Of a DNA stretch of 64,000 bases, positions 23,201 through 34,740 are shown one piece after another. This DNA comes from Poecilobothrus nobilitatus (taxonomy: Eukaryota > Arthropoda > Insecta > Diptera > Dolichopodidae). Every line of letters starts with the position of its first letter. The stretch's first letter is position 1. The notes under the pieces were generated by a model. The model did no database searches, was not told the origin of the DNA, and saw nothing but the letters and a program-made list of their open reading frames with translations. The stretch spans positions 109,375,950 to 109,439,949 of the forward strand of contig OX352773.1 in NCBI GenBank assembly GCA_947095535.1. The letters are read 5' to 3'. A program made the translations under genes and the position numbers.

Positions 23201-23712
23201 ACGCTGAAATAAAGAGAGATACTAACCAAGGCAACTGGATTAAAGGAGAAACATTAAATCCACTAAGTAAAAACATAGAAGAAACAAAGAAAATTCCATC
23301 TCAAGAAAACAAAAAAAGCATTTTCATTGATCCAATGATTCCTCCAATAGTTAGAATGACCAAAAATGGGATTGAGAAAGGAGATAGTATATACGCTCTT
23401 TCACGTTTTCGTCAACACAGAATATATAATAACGTGAGATTATACTTGTCTTATTTTTATGACCAGAATGATATTTGTTATAATGGGATAACTCAAACAA
23501 ACATCAAAGTACTTATCAACCAGGAAGGTCTACCGACTGACTATCAAGAATTAAGTAAATTATATAAACAGTATCATGAAACTATAGGTATTTCTAATGA
23601 AGAGGTTTCTAAAGATTTAACTTCATACAGGCGGCACATTGATAATAAGTACAGGGAACATCTGCAAAAAATCAGAGAATCTTGGAGAAATTATATGATA
23701 AGTAATCCATAA
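20239..23712 (+). pseudogene. retro-8 ORF1: PHD-like finger, CCHC knuckles; interrupted
   Basis: Gag-like RNA-binding protein of retro-8. The N-terminal piece (20239-20498) is a PHD-like finger with CNKC, CSEVC, YHEAWKC and CDDC. The Fam-A element then interrupts it. After 22068 the reading resumes with VDPKDLKIKNIDN, a basic domain, and three zinc knuckles near 22510-22705 (CYKCKGFNHKSADC, CLKCHQHHKTSDC, CINC with a distant H and CP). This is the jockey-type gag arrangement. A TAG at 22756-22758 breaks the frame. The same frame continues in a Lys/Asn/Ser-rich tail to the TAA at 23710-23712. Two lesions make it nonfunctional, and the flanks of the insertion differ in frame by one base at an A-run. 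Confidence 0.85.
20499..22067 (-). mobile_element. Fam-A element A1, inside retro-8 ORF1
   Basis: DINE/Helentron-like nonautonomous element of about 1.57 kb in minus orientation. The 5' end is at 22067 (reverse of ATACCCGTACG) and the 3' end at 20499. The 3' hairpin (AGTTG, 7-nt loop, CAACT) is at about 20512-20528, where one loop base differs from other copies. A GTCC run (here GGAC) lies at 21905-21938. The target is an AAAAA run present at both edges. It shares its whole length with A2 and A3. No protein is encoded. Confidence 0.88.
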
Positions 23713-26543
23713 TGATTAATAATACAAGTTTTATGAATACAGAATCAAACAAAATAAATATAGGAAACTTAAATATTTTATACTTAAACATTTGTAGCAT
23801 AAGACATAAAAAATTACTGGAACTTGAAGCATTAATTCATAGTTATAAAGATATTGATATCGTCGTTCTTACAGAAGTGTGGATTTTTGAAAATGAGGTT
23901 AATATATACAACATACAAAACTTTAATGCAATATTTAACTGTAGAAATGAAAGAAGAGGAGGTGGAACTGCAATCTTTGTCAATAATAAGTTTAAATATA
24001 ATGAAGTTGAAAAAGATGACAGCTATAACTTCACTGTTATTGAAATGTTAAATATGCAACCTAAACTAAAAATAGGTACTTTCTATAAAGCTCCTAATGA
24101 AAATAGCACTTTATTTATTGAATATTTACAAAAAAAGGTAGATCGATTCTCACACTGTATCTTTTTTGCTGATGTAAATCTAAATTTATTTGAAAAAACA
24201 ACCACTGTTATTAAATATGAAGACATGTTAAACATTTCCGGCTATAAAATCATAAATAAAACATATAGTACAAGACAAACAGCTACAACTAATACGCTAA
24301 TTGATCATATTATATTAAATATGGAGGATCAACATAAAATTTCATATAAAATTAAAGATAATGAAATATCTGATCATAAGAGTGCCCTAGTGTGTATTCA
24401 AATGATAAAAACTTCATTAAAACCTTATTTAAAGCTTTCACATAGCAGAACAGACTATCATAAATTCTGTAATAGAGTTGCTAATAAATTAACTGAGAAA
24501 CAAATTACTGAAGTTGATGAACTTGTTGGAATCATACAAGAAGCAAAACAATGCAGTACAGTAACATATGAAATAAGATCAAGAAATAATAATTGGATTA
24601 CACCAGTTATTCTTGACAAATTAAAAATTAGACGTTCGTTATATAAAGCGCACAAAAAAGATCCAAGTAACATGGTTAAAAAAGAAAAATACTTAAAATA
24701 TAAGAAAAAGATGAAAAATGTCATTCTGGAAGCCAAGAATAGCCACATTAACAATTGCATTGAAAAAGCAGGAAATTATAATAGAAAACTATGGAAAGTT
24801 GTAAATTACACAATAAAAAATAAAGAGGATGAAAAGAACGACTATATTGGTAATCTGATTAAAGAAAATGGAGAAATTAACACAAGCGATATTGAAACTG
24901 CTAATACACTAAACAAATATTTTAATGAAATAGGAGAAAACATCATAAAAAAGAATAGAACTAGCAGAGTGCTAAATACAATGCGCAATTCCATAAATCT
25001 AAGATCAGTATATTTAACGCCTGTGACAGAACATGAAATTGTTACAATTGTTATGAATCTTCATAGAAATTCAGCTCCAGGGGCTGATAAAATTACTGTA
25101 AAAGATCTACAAGAGCTGATACATATTATCAAGAATATTTTATGTAAAATGATAAATTCATGCCTTGCAGATGGAATTTACCCAGAGTGCTTAAAACAAG
25201 CCGTCATTGTGCCAATTCACAAAGGTGGACAAAAAACAGATTGTGGAAATTATAGGCCCATATCGTTATTAAATTCAATCAGTAAAATATATGAAAGAGT
25301 TATCGATACAAGAATAAGATCATTTATTAAGCAAACTATTGGCTTCGATTCGAATCAATATGGATTTATAGAAGGAAGTGGTACAGATTATGCTGTGTCG
25401 GTTACAATAGACCAAATTCATGACGCATTAGATGAAGGGTACTATGTTGCGGCAATGTTTATTGATCTAAGTAAAGCATTTGATGTTGTCAATCATGGAA
25501 AACTACTAGATTTTCTTGAAGACTTGGGAATTAGAGGTATAGCAAATAGGTTATTTAGGAGTTATTTGTCAAATAGAACTCATTGAGTGCGAATTGAAAA
25601 TACTGTAAGCTCTGAACTAGTGATTAATACTGGAGTCCCACAAGGATCGATATTGGGCCCACTTCTTTATTTATTATATGTAACGAATCTCTCAAAGTGT
25701 AACTTTGAATCAAAGTATACAATTTATGCAGATGACACAAATTTTATATGTAAGGCTAAAACTTTAATCCAACTAGAAAATAACCTAAATAAAGATATGG
25801 AAATATACGGTAATTGGCTGGACGGTAATGGTCTCTGTAGGAATCCCAAAAAGACATATTATATTGTATTCAAAACACTTAGGAAAAAATATCATGAAAT
25901 TACAATAAAAGCAAGAGGTGTCACGGTAGAACGAGTTCAACATATGAAATATCTCGGAATGACTATAGATGAAAATCTTAAATGGGATAAACATATTAAA
26001 CAATTAAAGAAAAGCATAATACCGATCATAATGGCAATCAAAAGAGCAGGTGGTATTCCAATCAAAGCCGCCAAATTAATTTACAACGGATGCATCTTGT
26101 CAAAAATTCGTTACAATATATGCAGTTGGAGTAACAGTACAAAATTCCATGTCAATCAAATGGGTATGATTATGAAAAAATCGTTAAAAACATTATACAA
26201 ATTGAACCCTAGATTGAGTACAAAGGAATTGTATATAACCACAAATGAACTTGACATAAACCAGTTAATATACTTCGAAAAATGTAAATATGTGTATAAA
26301 ATAATAAACAAGAAAATGAAATCTTCATTAACAATTATAACAAGAGATAACGTGCACAACTACAACACTAGATATAGAGGACATCTTGTAGTACCTAAAG
26401 CAACTACAACTAAGAAGCTACAAGGATTAAAATGTAGTGCAATAAAGATGTTTAACGCTCTACCTATCCAACTAAAACGCAGCCAAAACTTACATGAATT
26501 TAAACATAGACTTAAGAAATATTTAAAAAACTTTAGAAATTAG
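23712..26543 (+). pseudogene. retro-8 ORF2: endonuclease and reverse transcriptase, one stop
   Basis: About 943 codons with a single in-frame TGA at 25584-25586 (codon 625). Endonuclease, residues ~15-230: NILYLNICSIRHKK, VVLTEVWIF, FFADVNLNLF, TLIDHIILN, ISDHKSALV. Linker to about 440. RT, residues ~445-790: SAPGADKIT, CGNYRPISLLNSISKIYERV, motif A FIDLSKAFDVVNH, motif B TGVPQGSILGPLLYLLY, catalytic YADD in TIYADDTNF (about residue 672), then KYLGMTID. It ends in a Lys-rich tail. No RNase H domain is present. It would nick target DNA and copy its own RNA. ATG 23712 overlaps the ORF1 stop, suggesting reinitiation. The length is normal for the jockey/CR1 group. Apart from the TGA it looks intact. 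Confidence 0.9.
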
Positions 26544-26717
26544 CTATTGTTCAAGTAAAAAAAAAAAACAAAAAAAAAAAAAATTGTAATGTGATTTATA
26601 AACTTTTAGTTTTTAGAATTAGTTTAGATTTAGTTTAGAATTTAATTTCTTATACACAATTTTTTATATAAATTGTCTGAAATTAATAATAAAAAATAAA
26701 AAAAGCTATGTCATTTT

Positions 26718-26920
26718 TAATTTAGATGGCGATACCTCTTTTAGGCACGAAATTTGAAACGAGTGTGTAGCCAGTATTATTAAAATTATCATTATGCGGA
26801 TTAACTTGAGTTTCACAAAGGGTAAGAATTTCTGCGTTGCTGGAATTTAAATGGCGAGCGACGGCATTCGTCTGAAAATCGCGTATGTTGCAGAAATCTA
26901 CATTAAAATTGGTAATTTTG
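26718..26920 (-). pseudogene. LINE endonuclease N-terminal scrap (retro-9)
   Basis: Minus strand reads NFNVDFCNIRDFQTNAVARH, then NSSNAEILTLCETQVNPHNDN, TGYTLVSNFVPKRGIAI. CNIR, the LTLCETQ box and the KRGIAI ending follow the order of a LINE endonuclease start, of a different type from retro-1 and retro-8. It abuts the A-rich tail of retro-8, which may have inserted beside it. Confidence 0.7.
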
Positions 26921-28799
26921 TAAAATTTTAAAATTAATAAAAGTAAAAATCAACAAATTTAAGTTTGAGATTAAATAAAAACGTAACATAAAAACGTAAC
27001 ATAACGTAACGTAACATTAAATTAAAATTTAATTTAATAAAAATAAGAAAAATAAAAATTATATGTGTACGATATGAATAAAGCGACCTTGACAACAATT
27101 TGTTTATTTGTAATGTTAATGTTTGTTAATGGTTGCCTGTGTAAATGTGTAAATAATTTTTAAAAACGTTTAACAATTTTTTGCATACACTGTGAAGTGA
27201 CCTTATTGAACACAGTTACAACCAAAAATACACCCAAAGCAAACCTTACGTGTAATACAGAAAAAAAGAAAAAAGGGCACGCTATAACAAATAAAAATTA
27301 TTGTTTAATTAAGTTGATACTTACACACACTATTATAAATAATAGTAAAAAGTTCTTAATAATAATAAACACTTCTCAATATCTTTTATGATAAAGTAAA
27401 AGTAAGTTAAAATAAGTCAATACCACCAGAAATTATAAATTAAAATTGCAGTTTAAGTTATGATGGTATTAATTATTGAGAAGAGAAGAAATTAGAACAT
27501 TAACATCCATGAACGGGATGGAATGAGAAGGATATTGTTTATGCTTTGTTTACAACTAGGAGATATTAAAAAGAAAAGAGCAAAAAAATAATTAACATTA
27601 ATTTATTGTAAACAAAGCGCGCGTATAATTAGAAAAATTTTAAAAAATAAAATAATTTCATAGATCTTAAATATGAAATATTAAATAATAAATATTAAAT
27701 AAATATGTATATCAAAAATAAAAGTGAAATTAAATTTAAAAAAATATAAAAAATTAACCTATTAAAACACAAATTCAAAAACAAATATAAATATAAATAA
27801 ATATACACATTAATATATAAAAGAAAAAAATAAAAAGAAAAAGTACTTATCCTAATGTCGCCGTTGAAATGCGGCCAAACGTGTTTAATATTTATTTTGC
27901 ACTTTCACTTCTATTTAGAATTAAAATTTTAACAAAGTAATTAAAATTAAAAACAAAATAAAAAATAGATAAAAAGAAAAAGTGTGTATATAACCTTCTT
28001 TATGCAAGTAACTATTATTAAAGTTCTTTCTATTTTAAAATCCAGCAAATAAATATTCTGGAAAAGAGCATAATTTTGTAATCATAATTATTTGTTTCCA
28101 ACTTGTTTGTATACAAATTTCATATAAATTTTTGGAAACTAATTTCGTTTATTGTTTTGGAGACTAATTTCCACAAGTCATCAACAAGATTCGGTATTAA
28201 CAACCATGTATACACCAATAAAATTATTTAATAATCTTCCCGATAAATAAATCAAAACTAAAAATATAATTACGTAAAATGTATCAATAAATACAAGAAA
28301 CAGCCAAGAAACCTGTTTATACATAGCTCAGTAGTCATTTAAAAGTATTTTCGCGATGTGAGAACGATAATTGAAGCACAAAAATTTCAAAATTTGGAAA
28401 AATGAAATCTAAACTAAAAATAATATTTTAGAAAAATGAAGTAAAAACTAAAAATATATTTGGATTTACTTTCGTAAACGAAATGCGGCCAAACATAAAT
28501 GAAATATGATCATATTTCATGAAATATTTAACTGTTTTTTTTTAGATTTTATTTAATTTTTTACTTTTGGATGACATTTTATCGGATCCTTTGCGCTGAA
28601 TGCTGGGTTTATCGTTCCAAAATTTTATTAAATATTTTTTATAGGTACAATTAGTATTCACTTTAAATAAAATAATTTAAATTATTGAGTGCTAAGACTA
28701 AAATTTATTTATGGTATTGTAACTAATTCTCACTTCTATTGGTAGTACTTCATAATCTATGTGTAAATAAGGCAGAATGGGAACCAACTGTTTTTAAAA
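26921..28799. other. AT-rich stretch, no gene recognised
   Basis: No convincing coding frame. A short CGTAACATAA tandem occurs at 26982-27018. AAATGCGGCCAAAC occurs twice (27867-27880 and 28481-28494) in otherwise AT-rich DNA. GCGCGCG is at 27618. Nothing supports an exon or RNA gene. Confidence 0.45.
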
Positions 28800-29960
28800 G
28801 CACACATTTCCAAAATATAATAGAAAGTGTTTAGAATTGTGGCTTGATATTAAGATAATACAAACTGTTTAGAATTGTGGCTTGCACAAAAATTTTAAAA
28901 TTTCATATAAGAAAAAATTTGAAAATAGGATTTTTTGCAATTTTGAGGGGCTGTAAGTCCGGAACCTTATATAACTAAGAAAAACCGTTAACACGCGTAA
29001 AAATATATTACAGAAGCTTTAAATTTCATGTTTTGCTGTAGAAAAATTTGTATAGGTGCCTAAGTTACAGGTGTTTAAAAAAAAAGAAATTTTCAACTTT
29101 TAAGTGCCAATTACTCTTAAGCAACAGGTGCAACAAAAAAACTGTGGAAACTTATTTTATTTCTAAAAGATCTTTTTTGTCTCAAGATTTCAAGTCCCTA
29201 TCTAAAATCGTGCCGGAATTATGAAGGTAGAAAAATCATGCAAAATTTGGTTTTCACATAACGGTAAATTTAAATAGTTAACTACAAAATATTGCATAAT
29301 TTTGATATTATTTTATGGAGATAAGAAAATTTACGGTCTTCCAGCGTCTTTAGATTGTAAAACTACTACGCATTTTTGAAATTTTGATGGTCTGTAACTC
29401 TGAAATCCAATACAACTAAAAGAAAATATATTACTGGATCTTTAACTTTTATGTCTTGCCGAAGAAAAATGTGTACAGGTGCCTAAATTATAAGTGTTTA
29501 AAAATAGCAAATTTTCAATTTTTGAGGCCTAATTGTTCATAAAGAGGGGGTCCTCCAAACATTTTCTAATTCTTAAAGTTCTTTCCTGCATCAAAATTTC
29601 AAGTCGCTATCTAAAACCGTGCCGGAGTAATGAAGGTAAAAAAGTCATGCAAAATTGGGGTTTCCCATAACGGTAAATTTAAATACTAAAAAAACTTGTA
29701 TAATTTTGATATTGATTTGCAAGATAAAAAAATTCCTGTCGAGTGGCGTCTTCAGATTGAAAAAATGTTTAGTAAAACATTAGATATTCACATTTAAAAA
29801 TAAATAGGACTTTTTCAGAGTTGAAGGCGCTGCAGGTCCGTAATGGATGGCGCTATACGAAAAGTTGTTCTACGACATTAATTTTTTTATGAGACCTACC
29901 CACGGTTAAAATTTGTTTTCTCTATCTTTAATGGTGTAGAAGTTTTGTAATCAGAGAGTA
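28800..29960 (-). mobile_element. Fam-B element, second copy, 5'-truncated
   Basis: Minus-orientation relative of 14885-16138. The 3' tip, in reverse as GCACACATTTCCAAAA, is at 28800-28815. The interior shows GGTTTTCACATAACGG, twice in modified form (about 29260 and 29670), and the TACAGGTGTTTAAAAA blocks. The GTCC run and the 5' tip are missing, so the copy stops in the TCTCTATCTTTAATGG segment near 29940. A GTTTAGAATTGTGGCTTG segment near the tip is duplicated (28830 and 28867). Confidence 0.75.
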
Positions 29961-29989
29961 ATTTCGGGTCTATGACACTTTACTGAGAA

Positions 29990-30388
29990 ACAAAATCCCC
30001 AATGAAAAAATGATTTAAAACCTTGAAAAAAAAATCTTGAATCGGCGGAATTTTGATGACTTCAAAAACAAATAAATTCAAGATTCTCACTTGAAATATT
30101 ATTTCTATTTTAATAATCTGGTCACCCTTTTTTTATGTAAAAAATGATTTTAATGAAGTTTCTTGTAAACAAATAATATGAACCGGTTTGCTTGCTATCA
30201 TATCATCAAAATTAGTAATATATTATGTATTTTTATTTATGTTTGTTTTTTTAAATGTGCTACTAATCAATTGTTATAAAATAAAAGAAATTACAACTAA
30301 TAAAAATAATCTACTTATATTTAGTAATAACAATATAAAGAATTGTTTATATATTTGTAATATTATATTTATGGTCTTGAATGTTATT
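29990..30388 (+). repeat. Left flank segment repeated at 63.3 kb
   Basis: Runs from ATGATTTAAAACCTTG to TTTATGGTCTTGAATGTTA and recurs with small differences at 63300-63690. There it continues directly into the counterpart of 32279 onward. The two together form the occupied and empty site for Fam-C. The segment has no coding content. Confidence 0.85.
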
Positions 30389-32278
30389 ATACTCTACACC
30401 TAAAGTATAGGGTATATTAACTTTGGTATTGTGTTTGTAACCACCAAAATGAAGCGAGTTAGATATGGACATGTATATATATTCTGAAACAGGATCACCT
30501 CCTGAGTCGATTTAACGATGTCCGTCCGTCCGTTCGCACGATAACTCGGTCCATGGACAAAATCAGTCCATGGGTTCGGATTCTGGAAGCTTCCGAATGA
30601 TTCCGGAGCAAACGACATTATCTCCAAAACCAACAAAGATAGAAACTTTAAATTTTGTACAATGATGTTCCGTTCGATTTATGTCTCTGAAATTTAAGAG
30701 GATTTGGTCCATGGGTTTGGGTTTTGGAAGCTTCCGAACGAGCATCAGAGCAAATGAGATTATCTCCAACACCATCTAAGATATAACCTTTAAAGTTGGC
30801 AAAATAGTGTTCTTTCATATTTGATTTAGGTCTCCGAAATTTGAGAGGATTTGGTGTATGGGTTCGGATTTTGGAGGATTCCGAACGAGCCACGGAGCAA
30901 ACGAGATTATCTCCAAAATCAACAAAGATACAACCTTTAAATTTTTTACAATGATATTCCTTCCCGTTTGATTTATATCTTTGAAATTTAAGAGGATATG
31001 GTCAATGGGTTTGGATTTTGGAAGCTTCCGAACGAGCCCCAGAGCAAACGAGATTATCTCCAAAATCAAAAAAGATAGAATCTTTAAATTTTGTACAATG
31101 ATGATCCTTCCCGTTCGATTTATGTCTCTGAAATTTAAGAGGATTTGGACAGTGGGTTTGAATTTTGGAAGCTTCTGAATGAGCACCAGAGCAAATGAGA
31201 TTATCTCCAAAACCAACTAAGATATAACCTTTAAATTTGGCAGAGTGGTGTTCTTTCATGTTTTATTTAAGTCTCTGAAATTTGAGAGGATTTGGTTCAT
31301 GGGTTCTTATTTGGCAGCTTCCGAACGAGCCCCAGAGCAAACGAGATTATCTCCAAAACCAACAAAGATAGAATCTTTAAATTTGTTACAATGATGTTCC
31401 TTCCCGTTTGGTTTATGTATCTGAAATTTAAGAGGATATCGTCCATGGGTTTGGATTTTGGGAGCCCCCGAACGATCCCCAGAGCAACTGAGATTATCCC
31501 CAAAACAACAAAGATATAATCTTTAATTTTGGCAGAATGGTGTTCTTTCATGTTTGATTTAGGTCTCTGAAATTTGAGAGGATTTGGTCCGTGGGTTCGG
31601 ATTTTGGAAGCTTCCGAACGAACCTCAGAGCAAATGATATTATCTCCAAATGCAACAAAGATATATCCTTTAAATTAGGCAGAATGGTTTTCCTTGATGT
31701 TTGATTTATGTTTCTGAAATTTGTGAGGATTTGGTCCATGGGTTCAAATCTTGGAAGCTTCCGGACGAGCCCCAGAGCAAACGAGTATATCTCCACAACC
31801 AACAAAGATAGTACTTTTATTTTTAAAAATTGGAAACCGACATTTGAAAGAATTTGAACCATGGGTTTGTATTTTGGAAACTTCCGGACGAGGACAAGAG
31901 CAACGAGCATATCTCCAAAACCAACAAAAGTAGAACCTTTAAATTTAGTACAATGGTGTTCTGGCATGTTTTCATTATGTTCCTGAGATGGATCAATGAA
32001 TTGGAATGGCATTTCGGGTACCTGACACACATCTCCCAAGGACTAACAATCTTCGAAATTAATAAAGATAGAAACTTAAAATTTTTTACAAAGGTGTCTA
32101 GCATATCCCAAGAGGATGCCTCTTTTACGTTCCTGAAATTCGAGTTGAATAACACAGAAAAGGGAAGAAGTTCAAGCAGCTGCCAAAAAAACTTATGGAT
32201 TTTTAATTTAATTCGAATTATTCAGGTGTAGGGTATGAACAAGTCGGTTACATCGACTTACTCTTACATTTACTCTTT
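30389..32278 (+). mobile_element. Fam-C element C1: DINE/mini-me-like, with internal 147-bp array
   Basis: The ends are set by the empty site at 63.69 kb. The 5' subterminal repeat ATACTCTACACC (30389-30400) pairs with GGTGTAGGGTAT (32225-32236), one mismatch. A 3' hairpin, AAGTCG / CGACTT with a 7-nt loop, is at 32241-32259, about 19 nt inside the end. A GTCC run is at 30519-30532. The first 130 bp follow the dipteran mini-me pattern (GGGTATATTAACTTTGG, GTTTGTAACCACC, then the GTCC run). The middle is a tandem array. Insertion is at a TT, with no target duplication. No protein is encoded. The Helentron assignment is by structure only. Confidence 0.82.
30570..31983 (+). repeat. Tandem array of ~147-bp monomers, copy 1 (10 monomers)
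   Basis: Taking the 'ATGGG' landmark as phase, monomers begin at 30570, 30711, 30858, 31005, 31152, 31299, 31445, 31591, 31738 and 31861. Spacings are 141, 147, 147, 147, 147, 146, 146, 147 and 123. Each has GGATTTTGGAAGCTTCCGAA, an AGAGCAAACGAGATTATCTC block, AACAAAGATAGAA, TTTAAATTTTGTACAATG, TTTATGTCTCTGAAATTT and GAGGATTTGGTCC. Neighbouring monomers differ more from each other than from the same position in the later tandem copies. The period is divisible by three, which leaves long chance frames on both strands. Confidence 0.92.
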
Positions 32279-33560
32279 TTATTATTAACATCAGTGGTGA
32301 ATCAAGAAATTTCTATTAAAATATATAAATACATAATAATATGTAAAAAAATTATTATACAATATCACGGTTTTGATAATTTGTTTAAGGCGAGTTTGGG
32401 GGTCAACCTCACGTTTTTGAAAGTTGTGTTGTTGAAATATTTACGTAAACATATAATATAGGAAGGACTTTAGAGTTGGTAATAAAATCAGAGTTATACG
32501 ATTTTTCAAAAATACATATATACATATATCTATTATATATATATGAGATTGTGAATTACGAGGTTTTTTTTAAATTGGATTCGAAAAGGGTTTTCCCTAT
32601 TCCAGAGTATTTATATACATGTTTATGTAATATTCTGAATTAGGAGGGGTTTTAGAGTTGGATTCAAAATCAGCATTGCCGCTTTCAACGGAATTTTTAT
32701 ATATACATATGTATACGTGAGATTCAGAATTAGGAAGGATTTTAGAGTTGGATTCAAAATCATGGTTTGAATAATTTTTTAGCGGGGCTTTGGAGGTGGC
32801 AGCCCCCACTATTTATAAATATAAATTAAAAAATCCCGAATGTATTTATTTTTTTTAAGTATTTTTTAGGAACATTACGAATTTTTTTTGCAAAATTTGA
32901 ATTCGGTATTTTTGGTTTTCAGTATTTTGTTTTCGGGATTTTGGAAGATTCAGGATTTTTTTTACAGAATGAAAATTCGGAATTTTTTCTTTTCGGGATT
33001 TGTTTTTTCGGATTTTTTTTTTCAGTAAAATGTCATAGACCTTTTTATTTCAAATTTTTTTTGAAAATATGCTAAAAACTGACTTTGTAAAATTTCTAAT
33101 AAAAAATCGTTTATTTGCTCCTTTACGAAAAGCACTAACATTCTATATGTTATGATTAATGGATAATAATGTTATACCGTTAAAAAATGGTTCAAATTTA
33201 AATATAAGTTATTTTTATTTTATTTTTTTTTTGTTTCCTACCACTATCACAATGTGGTAAGAAAATAAATCAAATTTTCCTTTTGTAGTTGCGGTACAAG
33301 TATTAAATTAATATTATATTATTTTATTTTATATAAAAGCAATAGGGGTCTTCACGTAAAATTTTATATAAAAACAATAAGGGTCTTCACGTTCACCGTA
33401 GGAAAATAAAATAGAAAAATCTTATTTTATGTGAACGATCCAATGCAAAATATGAATAGTAAAATAAAAAATTACAGACGTCAAAAATGTTAAGTGGTAC
33501 CTTTCTAAAAATGTTGATTATTTTTAAAAAATCTATTTCTGTCATATTATATTATTATCT
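32279..33560. other. AT-rich DNA of the tandem unit, no gene
   Basis: It contains the right half of the segment repeated at 63.69-64.0 kb (GGCGAGTTTGGGGGTCAACC at 32390). After that come 80-105-bp repeats with (TA)n patches (32450-32775), a run of 'TTCGGGATTTT' variants (32870-33020) and a near-repeat of GGGTCTTCACGT (33347 and 33381). No supported coding frame. Copy 2 has lost about 130 bp of the (TA)n repeats (junction near 39681). Confidence 0.7.
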
Positions 33561-33895
33561 GAAAGATAGAACCTTTATATTTGGTACAAGGATATTCTGT
33601 TATTCGTTTTCCTTAAAATTTAAAACTGACAGTTGAGATAATTTAGACCATGTGTTCGGATTTTGGAAGCTTCCGCATTAGCCAAAAACTAACAGAGCAT
33701 ACCTCCAAAACCAAAAAGATAGCACCTTTAAAATTTGTACAAGACTGTTAGGGTTAAAAAGCATTTCTTTGAAATTAATAAAGGTAGAAACTTGAAATTT
33801 TGTACAAGGGTGCTAAAGCATGCCTCTTTTACGTTCCTGAAATTTGAGTTGAATAAGGAAGAAAAGGGAAGCGGTTCTAGTAGCTGCCAAAAAAC
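33561..33895 (+). mobile_element. Fam-C relic (about one monomer plus 3' part)
   Basis: One recognisable monomer (GAAAGATAGAACCTTTATAT, GTTCGGATTTTGGAAGCTTC, ACCTCCAAAACC) followed by the stretch that precedes the Fam-C 3' end (GCCTCTTTTACGTTCCTGAA, AAAAGGGAAG, AGCTGCCAAAAAA). It lacks both ends. Counterparts are at 40491-40826 and 52995-53331. Confidence 0.8.
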
Positions 33896-33899
33896 TTTG

Positions 33900-33956
33900 T
33901 TTTTATATTTATATAATATTATTCAGTTCATTAATAATATTATATAAATATAAAAA
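33900..33956. repeat. Perfect 24-nt AT inverted repeat
   Basis: Arms at 33900-33923 and 33933-33956 pair exactly across a 9-nt loop (CAGTTCATT). A third copy of the arm follows at about 33965-33990. Copy 2 has one mismatch in the arm; copy 3 keeps it. Confidence 0.8.
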
Positions 33957-34059
33957 CATTTACTTGTTTTTATATTTATATAATATTATTAATGTGGTTT
34001 ACAATTTTTTAAATTATTTTTAACATTATGTTAAATTTGTAAACTGTTTCTTTATACTT

Positions 34060-34740
34060 TTATTCTAGTTTTTTTTATAATAATAATAAACGGATTAAAT
34101 GAAGTTTTTAACATTTTTAATTTCACATAGTAAAATTTTACTGGTAACATTCCCCAAACACAATTATTACACAAAAAAAACAAAAAAAAGGAAATTAAAT
34201 TAATTTCATATTTGTAAATTTAATTGTAATATTATATCATTGCAAGATATAAAAACAAACTATAAAAGATGAATATTTTGCCCATGAAACATGAAAATGA
34301 AAATAAAATAAACATGAAATTATAACTATAATCTTGAGAAAAAGAAACAAATTTAATTTAATTTTTATGCAATGGGTATAGCTCTTCGAATCATGAATGT
34401 ATGAAAAAGAGCACTGTAAAAATAGTTTACTGCTACCTGTAAACAAAGGAACTAAAATAATAACAAATAAATCTCACTTTATACAAAAATTATTTTGGTC
34501 TACGCTACATAAAAAGTGAAAAAAAATTGACCAATCAAATTTATAATATATATAAATATAGCTATAGCTAGTCTACTGCCTTATGTTCATAAAAGAACAT
34601 TTAAAAAATTTAATTCACAGTTTTCATATAGCTTGTACTCAATAATATTTAAAATTTCAATAATAATATCACGTAAGTCTACATTTAATTATAAGATCTA
34701 TTGAAAATATTTATTTAAATTACGATCAACATATTAAAAG
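34060..34740. other. AT-rich DNA, no gene; Fam-A target site in copy 2
   Basis: No supported gene. The T-run at 34073-34080 followed by ATAATAATAATAAACGG is the empty counterpart of the A2 insertion. The 69-codon minus frame at 34446-34237 has no recognisable domain. Confidence 0.55.

Larger units (their letters stand above)
20239..26705 (+). mobile_element. LINE retro-8, nearly complete
   Basis: Two-ORF non-LTR retrotransposon on plus and the best-preserved element in the window. ORF1 and ORF2 overlap by one base in a TAATG. The 3' UTR (26544-26705) has an A-run near 26556-26582 and ends in an A-rich AATAATAAAAAATAAAAAAA tail at about 26685-26705. The damage visible is a Fam-A insertion (20499-22067), one TAG in ORF1 and one TGA in ORF2. 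The 5' boundary given is the ORF1 start; the true 5' end lies somewhat upstream. No target duplication was identified. Confidence 0.85.
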
